NCBI GenBank assembly: GCA_964425745.1
Contig: CAYRNW010000013.1
Span: forward strand, 7,628-71,627
DNA: 64,000 nucleotides
From: CALCNS01 sp964425745
Lineage (GTDB): Bacteria > Bacillota > JAAYKD01
Direction of reading: 5' to 3'
Made by a program: the position numbers and the translations under genes. The stretch's first letter is position 1. Every line of letters starts with the position of its first letter. This document shows positions 34,765 through 42,846 of this stretch, one piece after another. A model generated the notes under the pieces. The model saw only the letters and a list, made by a program, of their open reading frames with translations, was not told where the DNA came from and did not search any database.

Positions 34765-36108
34765 CTAGATACTCCTTCTTACCGTCATCTTTTTCCTCTT
34801 CGAACGTTTGGGTTGAAAGATGGCTTGATGCAATGCGGCCGCTGTGGGTTCAATCCACAGGAAATGTTGATTGGGAAAAGCATTGTCTAAATCTTCGATT
34901 CGTGTGTCATCCAAAAAAACATCTCCACCATCGCGAAGCATAATTCCGGGTAATAAGACACATTCTTCTTGATCAAGAACTAATTGTTTGATGATATCTT
35001 TGCCGGTCACCAACCCGGTCACTGTAACACTTGAACCAAAAAAATCGTTTCGAATCGCTTGTAACGAAACCCGGAGATCCAATCTTTGATTCAATTGCTC
35101 AACAATAGGCTTCAAGGCAACTTCACCGCTGATTCCGGTGGTAATCCGAATGCTCTTATATTTCGCGGTTTCTTGTTCGCCTTGATACAGCTTGTTCCAT
35201 TCGTCCCAGAAAGAGCGAATCAGCCCAACTCCATCTTCTAAAACAGGATAATTTTCATAAAACTCTCCGGGGGGAATCGGTAGCTCTGCTTTGAGATAAA
35301 ACTCATCAGCTGCCCAAAAAAGCCTCGAGTCAATTTTTTCTATTGCTATTTCCTGCCAACGACTGATCTGCCGAATGAGCTCCTGCGCCTCTGCTTTATC
35401 ATGTAATCTCAAGGGATGTAGCCGCTCCCTATGACCCGTCAATCCCACTGGAACCAATGCAACACTGAGGATTTGAGGTGCAAGTTCTAACAACCGTCTT
35501 ACCGTCTCTTCAAGAATTGTTCCATCGTTGATTTCAGGACAAACTACAATCTGACAATGCAGTTCAATCCCATGCTCAATAAGAAACATAAACTTTTCCT
35601 GAAACTCGTCATTTTGACTCCGAACCAGTCTTTGTCGAACTTCTTGGTCCCAAGCATGAACAGAAACATAAAGCGGACTTAGCTTAAGCTCTACAATTCT
35701 TTTAAGGTCTTCCCAGGAAGTATTGGATAAGGTTATATAACTACCACTCAAAAACGATAAGCGATAGTCATCATCCTTATAATACAAACTTTTTCGGAGA
35801 CCCCGCGGTAATTGATCGACAAAACAGAACAAGCAATGGTTCTTACAAGAAATCGGTCTGTCCAACGTTAAGGTAGAGAATTCAATACCCAAGTCTTGGT
35901 CCACTGCTTTTTCTAGGGTTACGTGCTTATGCTCTCCTTCCGGAGTCAACCACTCTGTATGCAAAACTTCATCTGAGATAGCGATTTGATAATCGATGAT
36001 ATCATGAACATCGTTTTGGTTTATCTTGAGTAAGCACCATCCTGCTTGTAGCATCGCCCGAGCAGCAATGGAATCTGGAATGATTCGTTCAATTGTTGGT
36101 AGTTGCAT
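34765..36108 (-). CDS. PDZ-radical SAM-DUF512 family protein
   Basis: This 447-residue protein has an N-terminal PDZ-like domain (about 1-70, IERIIPDSIAARAM), a radical SAM cluster motif CKNHCLFCFVDQLP at about 87-100 with the CxxxCxxC pattern, and a C-terminal DUF512 region including GISGEVALKPIVEQL. Such proteins are widespread in Clostridia next to der, but no substrate is established. The extreme C-terminus is very basic (PKRSKRKKMTVRRS). It lies directly upstream of der. A ribosome or RNA-related role is suggested only by neighbours. Confidence 0.88.
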   Translation of the reverse strand: MQLPTIERIIPDSIAARAMLQAGWCLLKINQNDVHDIIDYQIAISDEVLHTEWLTPEGEHKHVTLEKAVDQDLGIEFSTLTLDRPISCKNHCLFCFVDQLPRGLRKSLYYKDDDYRLSFLSGSYITLSNTSWEDLKRIVELKLSPLYVSVHAWDQEVRQRLVRSQNDEFQEKFMFLIEHGIELHCQIVVCPEINDGTILEETVRRLLELAPQILSVALVPVGLTGHRERLHPLRLHDKAEAQELIRQISRWQEIAIEKIDSRLFWAADEFYLKAELPIPPGEFYENYPVLEDGVGLIRSFWDEWNKLYQGEQETAKYKSIRITTGISGEVALKPIVEQLNQRLDLRVSLQAIRNDFFGSSVTVTGLVTGKDIIKQLVLDQEECVLLPGIMLRDGGDVFLDDTRIEDLDNAFPNQHFLWIEPTAAALHQAIFQPKRSKRKKMTVRRSI

Positions 36109-36134
36109 GACATCACCTTTTCATAATTCAAATG

Positions 36135-36166
36135 GATGGGCTGCAGCCTAATTGCTACAGCCCATC
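36135..36166 (-). other. Hairpin between ispH-S1 and the DUF512 gene
   Basis: GATGGGCTG and CAGCCCATC form a perfect 9-bp stem with a 14-base loop. The downstream sequence is only weakly U-rich on the minus strand, so this may be a partial terminator or a stability element. Confidence 0.5.
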
Positions 36167-36186
36167 TTGTGTTTACATCTGTTTTT

Positions 36187-38259
36187 TTAGAACTCCGATT
36201 CTTGAACTTCTTCAATCATCTGATCGACTGCATCTTGGTCATAAGAGTCTTCTCCTAACATTGCACGCAAGGATAAGCTCAAACGTTTACGAGTAAGGTC
36301 GATTTCTAAAATCTTTGCTTCAACCTCTTGACCGACTGCTACGACGTCTTCAACTTTTTCAACGCGGCGATTGTCTAGTTCTGAGATGTGAATCAAGCCA
36401 TCGATCCCAGGTCGAACATTCACAAATGCTCCCCAAGGAGTAATCCGAACCACGGTTCCATGTACGATATCGCCGTTAGCAAAATCTTGTGCAAAGGCTT
36501 CCCATGGTTCCATTTTCATCTGTTTTAGACCTAAGGAAATACGACCTGCTTCGGGATCGAGTTTAAGAACTTTTAATTCCAACTCTTGGTCAACACTGAC
36601 AACCTCAGAAGGATCTTTGACACGGTAGTAATCCAAATCAGAAATGTGCAAAAGACCGTCAATTCCGCCTAAATCAACAAATGCGCCGAACTTCGTTAAT
36701 CTTCTGACGACTCCTTTGACAACATCACCCTCGTGAGTATTTTGCCAAAATGCTTCTCGACCGGCTACCGATTCTTCTTCGAGAACCATTTTGCGATTTA
36801 CGATCGCTCTGCGCTTTTCAGAGTCAACTTCAATTAAACGGACTCGTACCGTTTCGCCAACTAAATGCTTCAAATCACTGGTAAAGCGGCGTTCTGCTAA
36901 AGAAGCTGGCATAAATGCACGGACTCCGATATCAACGATGAGTCCACCTTTGACTAATTCGAGTACTTTGCCTTCTATGACTTCGTTTTGATTCAAAGAT
37001 TCGGTAAACTGGATCCAATGTTGACGTTGTTCTGCTCTTTTTTTGGAGAATGTCAATCGTCCTTCTTGATCTTCGTTTCGAATCACCATCACCGTAATTT
37101 CATCACCGACATTTAAAACATCAGTAGGCAGAACAGATGAATCGGCGGAAAACTCTTTGCGCGGAATAACCCCTTCAGATTTTTGTCCTACGTCCACCAA
37201 AATTTCATCATTGCCCACTTGTACCACGGTTGCTTTAATGATATCGCCCGGGGTATAACGGGGTAAATGGAAGGATTCCATATCGAATTCTTCTTGCTCG
37301 GTGACAGGTACCTCTTGAGATTCAACCGCTTCTTCCACTACCTCATCGACTTTTACTTCAACTTCAGTGGTTTTTTGTTCTTCAATTTCAGGGCTTGTTA
37401 CGATCTCCCCTTCGTTGATTTTGAGTTCTTTTTCCAACACGTTACATTCTACCTCCTTAATTATCCAATCCGGAACGGATGCTCCGGCCGTTATTCCAAC
37501 GACATTAATCTTTTCAAACCAATCTGCTTCTAACTCTGTAGCACCGCTTACAAGATGAGTATTGTGATTGACTGCACTACACAAGTCAAAGAGATGACGT
37601 GTATTCGCACTTTGCTGGCTACCTACTACCAACATGAGATCAACCTGCTTTGCTACATGAACAGCTGCTTCTTGTCTTACTTTTGTCGCAGAACATATAG
37701 TATTTAATACGACACAGGAAGAAAAAATCCTTCTAATCTCAAAAATAAATGTTTCAAACACTTCTTCTGCTAAAGTAGATTGACTTAAAACCACGACTTG
37801 CAGCTCAAAATCAAGAGAATTCAAGTCTTCCAAGTCTTCTATGATGATTCCTTTTCCTGCTGACCACTCTTTGATAGCTTCAACTTCAGGGTGATTTTTC
37901 TCTCCCAAAATCAAAATGGTGTATCCCTTTGAGGAATATTCTTTTGCCAAATCAAAGATTTTTTTAACACTAGGGCATGTGGCATCGAGCAGCGTAACGT
38001 TCTTTTCCGATAAGGTCTCATACGTCGATGGGCCCGTACCGTGAGCTCGAATCATAACCTCTTGCCCGTTTTGGACATCATTCAAAGAGTTGAGTGTCTG
38101 AAGACCTCTTTTTTCCATGTCTTCAATCAAGCGTGGATTATGAACGAGGGAACCTAACACGGAGAGTTGCTTGTGTTTTTCAAGCTCAGTTTCCGCCATG
38201 GTGATTGCCCTTCTTACACCGCCACAAAACCCCATATATTCTGCTCGTCTAATTTCCAT
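36187..38259 (-). CDS. ispH: Fused HMBPP reductase (IspH) and ribosomal protein S1-like protein
   Basis: Residues 1 to about 280 are IspH, the last enzyme of the MEP isoprenoid pathway, with its three iron-sulfur cysteines in MGFCGGVRRA, DATCPSVKK and NTICSATKV. After an acidic linker rich in Glu and Val (about 285-330), four S1 RNA-binding repeats follow; the last two are the most regular (KFGAFVDLGGIDGLLHIS, WGAFVNVRPGIDGLIHIS). The fusion is known in many Clostridia. No frameshift or stop separates the halves. It overlaps plsC by 11 bases. S1-type repeats probably help mRNA binding on the ribosome, while IspH acts as a separate enzyme. Confidence 0.95.
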   Translation of the reverse strand: MEIRRAEYMGFCGGVRRAITMAETELEKHKQLSVLGSLVHNPRLIEDMEKRGLQTLNSLNDVQNGQEVMIRAHGTGPSTYETLSEKNVTLLDATCPSVKKIFDLAKEYSSKGYTILILGEKNHPEVEAIKEWSAGKGIIIEDLEDLNSLDFELQVVVLSQSTLAEEVFETFIFEIRRIFSSCVVLNTICSATKVRQEAAVHVAKQVDLMLVVGSQQSANTRHLFDLCSAVNHNTHLVSGATELEADWFEKINVVGITAGASVPDWIIKEVECNVLEKELKINEGEIVTSPEIEEQKTTEVEVKVDEVVEEAVESQEVPVTEQEEFDMESFHLPRYTPGDIIKATVVQVGNDEILVDVGQKSEGVIPRKEFSADSSVLPTDVLNVGDEITVMVIRNEDQEGRLTFSKKRAEQRQHWIQFTESLNQNEVIEGKVLELVKGGLIVDIGVRAFMPASLAERRFTSDLKHLVGETVRVRLIEVDSEKRRAIVNRKMVLEEESVAGREAFWQNTHEGDVVKGVVRRLTKFGAFVDLGGIDGLLHISDLDYYRVKDPSEVVSVDQELELKVLKLDPEAGRISLGLKQMKMEPWEAFAQDFANGDIVHGTVVRITPWGAFVNVRPGIDGLIHISELDNRRVEKVEDVVAVGQEVEAKILEIDLTRKRLSLSLRAMLGEDSYDQDAVDQMIEEVQESEF

Positions 38260-38839
38260 GGGTTGCTCCTTTAAGAGCTCGTATCTCGAGCGCTAACTGT
38301 TGCGTAATGCCATGCATTTGTTCACGATCAATTTTTATGGTCTTTTCAACAGGAATTGATTTTCCAAAGTTTACATGCATTGATTTCCCTTTTTGATAAT
38401 TTCCCACAATTGCTGTCGGAATCAAGCTAGCCCCTGATTTCATAGCAAAATAGACAGCTCCATCGTGAAAATCTAATAACTCGGTGTCGGTAGAACGAGT
38501 TCCTTCCGGGAAGACACCAATCATTTTCCCTTCCGATAATTGCTCTAATACTGTTCGAATCGCTTGCCGATCGGTTTGCCCTCTCTTAACCGGGATCATT
38601 CCTGTTCGGTAGAGAAAGTGTCGTAATAGCGGATTTCGAAAGAGCTCTTCTTTGGCTAAAAAGTAAATCTCTCGCTTTAGACCATAGGCGATTAGGAATG
38701 GATCCACAGCATTGATATGATTCGAGCATAAAACAATCGGTCCTTTTTCCGGTATATTCGCTAATCCAGAATATTTAGGGTTCCAGAAAAGGGTAAGAAC
38801 AACGCCTACAAGACTAAGCAAAAAGCGATAGTAACTCAT
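38249..38839 (-). CDS. plsC: 1-acyl-sn-glycerol-3-phosphate acyltransferase
   Basis: PlsC makes phosphatidic acid. The 196-residue protein has the acyltransferase motifs NHINAVDPF (catalytic His-x4-Asp) at about 41-49 and FPEGTRS at about 115-121, and an N-terminal hydrophobic helix (FLLSLVGVVLTLFW) for membrane attachment. It overlaps cmk by 4 bases and ispH-S1 by 11 bases, the usual clostridial cmk-plsC-ispH order. Confidence 0.94.
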   Translation of the reverse strand: MSYYRFLLSLVGVVLTLFWNPKYSGLANIPEKGPIVLCSNHINAVDPFLIAYGLKREIYFLAKEELFRNPLLRHFLYRTGMIPVKRGQTDRQAIRTVLEQLSEGKMIGVFPEGTRSTDTELLDFHDGAVYFAMKSGASLIPTAIVGNYQKGKSMHVNFGKSIPVEKTIKIDREQMHGITQQLALEIRALKGATHGN

Positions 38840-39546
38840 AGACCGTTCTCCTCTCGCATGAGTCCTCTCTGAAAACAGAGTTCCTCGATTTTGGCAGCAA
38901 CTTCCTCGGCTGTCATCTCTGTTGAATCAATAAAAATGGCATCATTTGCTTGCTGCAAGGGAGCGTGCTGACGGGAAGAATCCCTTGCATCTCTTGCTGA
39001 AATCTCGTTTTTCAAAGTTTCAAAGTCGATTTCGACGCCAAGCTCTTGAAAATCCAACATTCTTCTGCGCGTTCGTTCTTCGAGGGTTGCTGTCAAAAAG
39101 ATTTTTAAGGGCGCTTTGGGTAAGACGACAGTGCCAATATCGCGTCCATCCAAAACAATCCCACCCTTTTCAGCCATTTCTCTTTGCTTTTCTACCATGA
39201 TTTTTCGTACTTCGCCATGTGCAGAGAGGGGTGAAACAAGTTCGCTGACCTGCTTCAATCGTAAATAGGGAGTGGCATCGATTCCATCGACCAAAATCCT
39301 CTGACCCTCGGCGGATAAGATCACTTCCATTTTCATTTTTCGAAATAGGTCAGCTAATTCATGCTCCGAGGATATAGCGATACCGTCTTGAAGCGCTCTC
39401 CATGTTAATGCACGGTACATTGCACCCGTGTCAAGGTATAAGATATTTAAACGCTGAGCAAGTAGCTTAGCAATCGTGCTTTTACCTGCACCGGCAGGGC
39501 CGTCAATAGCAATTACCACTTTCGTATGTGCGACATGAGAGTTCAT
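38836..39546 (-). CDS. cmk: Cytidylate kinase
   Basis: Cmk phosphorylates CMP and dCMP. The 236-residue protein has the P-loop IDGPAGAGKSTIAKLLA at about 14-30, the LDTGAMYRALTW substrate segment, VLDGRDIGTVVLP and the lid region RTRRRMLDFQE. ATG at 39546 follows AAGGAG. It is translationally coupled to plsC. Confidence 0.96.
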   Translation of the reverse strand: MNSHVAHTKVVIAIDGPAGAGKSTIAKLLAQRLNILYLDTGAMYRALTWRALQDGIAISSEHELADLFRKMKMEVILSAEGQRILVDGIDATPYLRLKQVSELVSPLSAHGEVRKIMVEKQREMAEKGGIVLDGRDIGTVVLPKAPLKIFLTATLEERTRRRMLDFQELGVEIDFETLKNEISARDARDSSRQHAPLQQANDAIFIDSTEMTAEEVAAKIEELCFQRGLMREENGL

Positions 39547-39571
39547 TTAATCTTCTCCTTTGTTCTAATCG

Positions 39572-40810
39572 TTATTGATTCACACTACTCGCCCCAGCAA
39601 CATACCCACTGGAAAAAGCGGCCTGCAAATTAAACCCACCGGTGTAGCCATCGATATCGAGCAATTCACCAACAATAAAGAGGCCCATTATTCTTTTCGA
39701 GGCCATGGTCTTGGGATCGATTTCTCTGACATCGACTCCCCCTGCTGTCACAATTGCTTCTGCTAAGGGGCGAAGGCCTGATATTGGTAATCTAAACGAT
39801 TTCAATGCCATAACCAGCGCCATGCGCTCTTCTCTTGTTACAGAATGCACTGGTTTATCCGGTGCAATTTTGCAAGCTTCAATGATGACAGGAATCATGC
39901 TTAGAGGTAACAATTCACTCAAGGAGTTCCTGAAATGTTTGTTCAGGTTTTTTTGGAAATCTCGTTGAACCCGGGCATCTAACTGCTCAACACTCAAAGC
40001 AGGCTTTAAGTCGATGATTAAAAATCTTGGTTCTTTGAGATTCCAATCTAGTAAAGTACGGCTTAGGGATAAAACCACTGGCCCACTCACACCAAAATGG
40101 GTAAAGAGCATTTCGCCGAATTCCTGATCAAGTATTTTATCTTCTGTGTGAATTGATACATTGACATTTTTCAACGATAACCCTTGTAACATCCTGACCC
40201 AAGGTGAATCAATTTCAATCGGAACCAGTGCCGGTCGAGGGGTGATGATTTTGTGTCCCACTTCTTGAAGAATCGAATATCCGTCTCCCGTAGACCCTGT
40301 TGTGGGATACGAGCTTCCTCCGGTCGCTAGAATGACTCTGTCAGCTACCATGGTTCCTTGATACGTGATTACACCTTTGATTGTTTCATCAACAACCCAA
40401 AGTTGCCTCACGCGTTGGTTGTAGCGAATCTCAACGTTCAATTCAATCAGCTTGCTCCTCAGAGCTTGGATAATAGTTTCGGCTTTGTCAGTACTTGGGA
40501 ATACCCGTTTCCCTCTTTCTACTTTCAGTTCTACTCCCCAGTTTTGGAAGATCTCTTGGAGCTTCTGGCTATTGAAACGGTGAAATGCACTAAACAAGAA
40601 TTTCCCATTTCCAGGGATATTCGCAACCAACTCTTTTTCTGTGCAATCATTAGTCAAATTACACCGTCCTTTTCCGGTGATACCAAGTTTTTTACCTAAG
40701 ACATCATTGCGTTCAAGTAAAATAACCGATGCATTCTGTTCTGCTGCAGCAATGGCTGCCATCATTCCGGCAGGTCCACCACCCACCACAATAACCTTGA
40801 GTTCCTTCAT
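39572..40810 (-). CDS. HI0933/YhiN-type FAD-dependent oxidoreductase
   Basis: This 412-residue flavoprotein of the BaiN/HI0933 family has an N-terminal VVGGGPAGMMAAIAAAEQ dinucleotide motif, the conserved KKLGITGKGRCNLTN segment, RVILATGGSSYPTTGSTGDG and a C-terminal GELLDIDGYTGGFNLQAAFSSG. The family is widespread and its members are often annotated only as putative oxidoreductases. It commonly lies beside cmk in Firmicutes. Substrate unknown. Confidence 0.9.
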   Translation of the reverse strand: MKELKVIVVGGGPAGMMAAIAAAEQNASVILLERNDVLGKKLGITGKGRCNLTNDCTEKELVANIPGNGKFLFSAFHRFNSQKLQEIFQNWGVELKVERGKRVFPSTDKAETIIQALRSKLIELNVEIRYNQRVRQLWVVDETIKGVITYQGTMVADRVILATGGSSYPTTGSTGDGYSILQEVGHKIITPRPALVPIEIDSPWVRMLQGLSLKNVNVSIHTEDKILDQEFGEMLFTHFGVSGPVVLSLSRTLLDWNLKEPRFLIIDLKPALSVEQLDARVQRDFQKNLNKHFRNSLSELLPLSMIPVIIEACKIAPDKPVHSVTREERMALVMALKSFRLPISGLRPLAEAIVTAGGVDVREIDPKTMASKRIMGLFIVGELLDIDGYTGGFNLQAAFSSGYVAGASSVNQ

Positions 40811-40823
40811 GTTTTTATATCCT

Positions 40824-41576
40824 TTACTTGTTTTCAGTCTCAGGTTGAAATTCTAGATTAGCCTTTTGTTTCAATGAGAGGATTTCTCGTTCTGTTAACT
40901 TACGATTTTTACCTACGGGAAGTGCTCCTAAGGAAACATCTCCGATTCTAACTCTCATTAAGCGTAGAGTTTTATATGCAAACAATTGAAACATTCTTCG
41001 GATTTGTCGATTTCTTCCTTCTCTTAAGGTAATTCGCCAAACACACCCTGGCCTCTTTGGGTTTTCGATTGAGGCCAGTCCAATCGGCAACGTTTTCCGT
41101 CCATCGAGCTCAACTCCTCTTGCTAGTTGAGCACGGTGTTCTTCTGCCAAAGGGCGGTCCAGCCAAACCAAATATGCTTTTTCAATTTGATGTTTGGGAT
41201 GTGTCAATTGGTAAGCCAAATCCCCATCATTGGTCATCAGCAGTAGTCCTTCGCTTTGAAAATCCAATCTGCCAATCGGGTATAATCTTTCTGGATATTC
41301 TTCCGCCAAAAGGCTGACATCGGGTCTACCTTGGGGATCTCCCATGGAAGTGATGTACCCTCTCGGTTTATTGACCATGATTGTGATTTTGGGCGGATCA
41401 AAGACCAAGGGCTTACCCCCCACTGTGATCTGATCTCTTTCACGATCTGCTTTGGTTCCTAACTCTTTTACAACTTGACCGTTAACTCTGACAAGACCAG
41501 TTTTGATCCATTCTTCAGCTTCTCTACGAGAACTCATTCCCGAAGAGGCAATAATTTTCTGAAGGCGCTCTTCCAT
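40824..41576 (-). CDS. rluB: 23S rRNA pseudouridine synthase, RluB type
   Basis: This 250-residue protein has an N-terminal S4 RNA-binding domain (ERLQKIIASSGMSSRREAEEWI) and a RsuA/RluB catalytic domain with the catalytic Asp in YPIGRLDFQSEGLLL, NDGDLAYQLTHP, and the REGRNRQIRRMF motif. It modifies the peptidyl-transferase region of 23S rRNA in known homologues. The start is at ATG 41576 behind GGAGG. It is the first gene of the rluB-to-glyQS stretch and lies downstream of the tRNA-Tyr hairpin array. Confidence 0.92.
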   Translation of the reverse strand: MEERLQKIIASSGMSSRREAEEWIKTGLVRVNGQVVKELGTKADRERDQITVGGKPLVFDPPKITIMVNKPRGYITSMGDPQGRPDVSLLAEEYPERLYPIGRLDFQSEGLLLMTNDGDLAYQLTHPKHQIEKAYLVWLDRPLAEEHRAQLARGVELDGRKTLPIGLASIENPKRPGCVWRITLREGRNRQIRRMFQLFAYKTLRLMRVRIGDVSLGALPVGKNRKLTEREILSLKQKANLEFQPETENK

Positions 41577-41655
41577 GTTTTCAGCCTCCTTTATTCAAAT
41601 CTATCTAATCTATTTTATTTCCCGCAGTAGTGCAGGAATTCCTTTGTAATCCCTG

Positions 41656-41693
41656 CTCAAAATGAAAATCCTCGCTCCAAAGAGCGAGGATTT
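41656..41693 (-). terminator. Terminator-like hairpin closing array A
   Basis: ATCCTCGCTC (41668-41677) and GAGCGAGGAT (41682-41691) form a perfect 10-bp stem with a CAAA loop, followed on the minus strand by TTTCATTTTG. Its stem shares the CCTCGCT sequence with the array repeats. Confidence 0.65.
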
Positions 41694-41803
41694 CGCTGGT
41701 AAGCGAGGTTTTCGTTGGTAAGCGAGGTGCCTCGTCAGTAGACGAGATTTTTCGCTAGTGAGCGGTTTCTCGTCAGTAGACGATTCCTCGCTGGTAAGCG
41801 AGG
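41692..41803 (-). repeat. Hairpin array A, downstream of tRNA-Tyr
   Basis: Six short hairpins are packed in tandem. Two unit types recur on the transcribed strand: CTCGCT-TACC-AGCGAG and CTCGTC-TACT-GACGAG. Degenerate copies (CGCTCACTAGCG, CGCTTACCAACG) lie between. The first unit, at 41786-41803, begins one base after the tRNA-Tyr CCA end. The array lies between that tRNA and a terminator-like hairpin. No coding frame runs through it. Its role is unknown. Confidence 0.85.
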
Positions 41804-41804
41804 T

Positions 41805-41890
41805 TGGTGGTGGGAGCTGGATTCGAACCAGCGAAAGCAGTGCTAGCAGATTTACAGTCTGCCCCCTTTGGCCAACTCGGGTATCCCACC
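41805..41890 (-). tRNA. tRNA-Tyr (GTA)
   Basis: An 86-base tRNA with a long variable arm, anticodon loop CTGTAAA with GTA, acceptor GGTGGGA/TCCCACC, TTCGAATC T-loop and encoded CCA. Confidence 0.96.
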
Positions 41891-41895
41891 GTGTT

Positions 41896-41971
41896 TGGTG
41901 ACCCCAGCGGGATTCGAACCCGCGTCGCCAGCGTGAAAGGCTGGTGTGTTAGACCGCTTCACTATGGGGCC
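41896..41971 (-). tRNA. tRNA-Glu (TTC), copy 1
   Basis: A 76-base tRNA with anticodon loop CTTTCAC (TTC), acceptor GGCCCCA/TGGGGTC and encoded CCA. It is identical to the copy at 43692-43767 and lies 5 bases upstream of tRNA-Tyr. Confidence 0.96.
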
Positions 41972-42030
41972 ATTTCTCATAAGAGTTTTTTACTTACCCT
42001 ATAACCTAATATTGCATGTGCATTTTGGAC

Positions 42031-42060
42031 AAAAAAGGCTCGTCCCATAGGGAAACGAGT
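42031..42060 (-). terminator. Terminator closing array B
   Basis: CTCGT...CCC and GGG...ACGAG pair around a short loop and are followed by CCTTTTTT on the minus strand. It ends the tRNA-Gln/tRNA-Ala/array B transcript. The stem again shares CTCGT with the repeats. Confidence 0.8.
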
Positions 42061-42065
42061 CAATT

Positions 42066-42143
42066 ACGCTCGCTGGTAAGCGAGGTTTTTCGTCAGTAGA
42101 CGAGGTGCCTCGTCAGTAGACGAGTCCTCGCTGGTAAGCGAGG
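42066..42143 (-). repeat. Hairpin array B, downstream of tRNA-Ala
   Basis: Four tandem hairpins of the same two types as array A: CTCGCT-TACC-AGCGAG, CGTC-TACT-GACG (twice) and CTCGCT-TACC-AGCGAG. The first unit begins one base after the tRNA-Ala CCA, exactly as at tRNA-Tyr. A true terminator follows. Confidence 0.85.
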
Positions 42144-42144
42144 T

Positions 42145-42220
<76 letters not shown>

Positions 42221-42248
42221 AAATTACACAAACAACAAAGGATAGGAG

Positions 42249-42324
42249 TGGTTGGGGCAGCTGGACTCGAACCAACGCGTGCGGGAGTCAAAGTCCCGTG
42301 CCTTACCGACTTGGCTATGCCCCA
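42249..42324 (-). tRNA. tRNA-Gln (TTG)
   Basis: A 76-base tRNA starting with U (TGGGGCA), as usual for Gln. Anticodon loop CTTTGAC (TTG), encoded CCA. It lies 28 bases upstream of tRNA-Ala and just after a strong promoter. Confidence 0.95.
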
Positions 42325-42337
42325 ATCAACGTTTGCT

Positions 42338-42366
42338 ATTATAGCAACAAGATGAAATGTTGTCAA
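42338..42366 (-). promoter_or_regulatory. Consensus promoter of the tRNA-Gln/tRNA-Ala unit
   Basis: TTGACA (42361-42366), 17 bases, TATAAT (42338-42343), 13 bases before tRNA-Gln. Confidence 0.92.
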
Positions 42367-42424
42367 ATAGTATTCTGTGACAATCTGATTCTCAACGCAA
42401 GAAATTCGGTTTTGTTTACTGTTT

Positions 42425-42804
42425 CATACTTCAAGCAGGTTGACCTGTAAGCCGAGTTCTGTCCTATGCAAAAGCACGAGATGATCATTTATCTAGGAAC
42501 CTGATTACTCAGGATCTCAAGCAACCTACCCGGAAGGTCTGCGAGCAACTTCATCCCTTCCCTATTCGGTCTTGCTTCGGATGGGGTTTACCGAGCCAAC
42601 CGGTCACCCGGTTGCTGGTGCGCTCTTACCGCACCTTTGCACCCTTACCGGATTTCTCCGGCGGTATCTCTCTGTGGCACTAGCCTTAAGGTTTCCCTCA
42701 CTGGACGTTATCCAGCATCCTGCTCTGCGAAGCTCGGACTTTCCTCAAAGAGCATCTTTCGGTGGTCTCTTCGCGATCATCCAGTCAACACAGCTTGAAG
42801 TATG
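42425..42804 (-). ncRNA. rnpB: RNase P RNA, bacterial class A
   Basis: The catalytic RNA that trims tRNA 5' ends. Conserved parts are GAGGAAAGTCCGAGC near the 5' side, ACAGAGAGATACCGCC, AAGGGTGCAAAGGTGCGGTAAGAGCGCACC and GGTAAACCC, and the 3' block with GGACAGAACTCGGCTTAC. The ends CATACTTCAAGC and GCTTGAAGTATG close a 12-bp P1 helix. The presence of the class A pattern, not the Bacillus class B form, fits Clostridia. The mature ends may differ by a few bases. Confidence 0.95.
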
Positions 42805-42816
42805 TAACATTATTTG

Positions 42817-42845
42817 AGTATAGTAGAATTTGGTGCACTTGTCAA
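42817..42845 (-). promoter_or_regulatory. Promoter of rnpB
   Basis: TTGACA (42840-42845), 17 bases, TATACT (42817-42822), placed about 10 bases before the RNase P RNA and touching the trmK stop. Confidence 0.9.
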
Positions 42846-42846
42846 A

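Noticed and set aside
41660..41803. CRISPR array
   Set aside because: The units are palindromic hairpins with almost no spacers and no cas genes are nearby.
41804..42004. Plus-strand 66-residue coding frame over the tRNA genes
   Set aside because: It lies entirely across tRNA-Tyr and tRNA-Glu on the opposite strand.
42572..42817. Plus-strand frame in the RNase P region
   Set aside because: The sequence is the conserved rnpB RNA on the minus strand.
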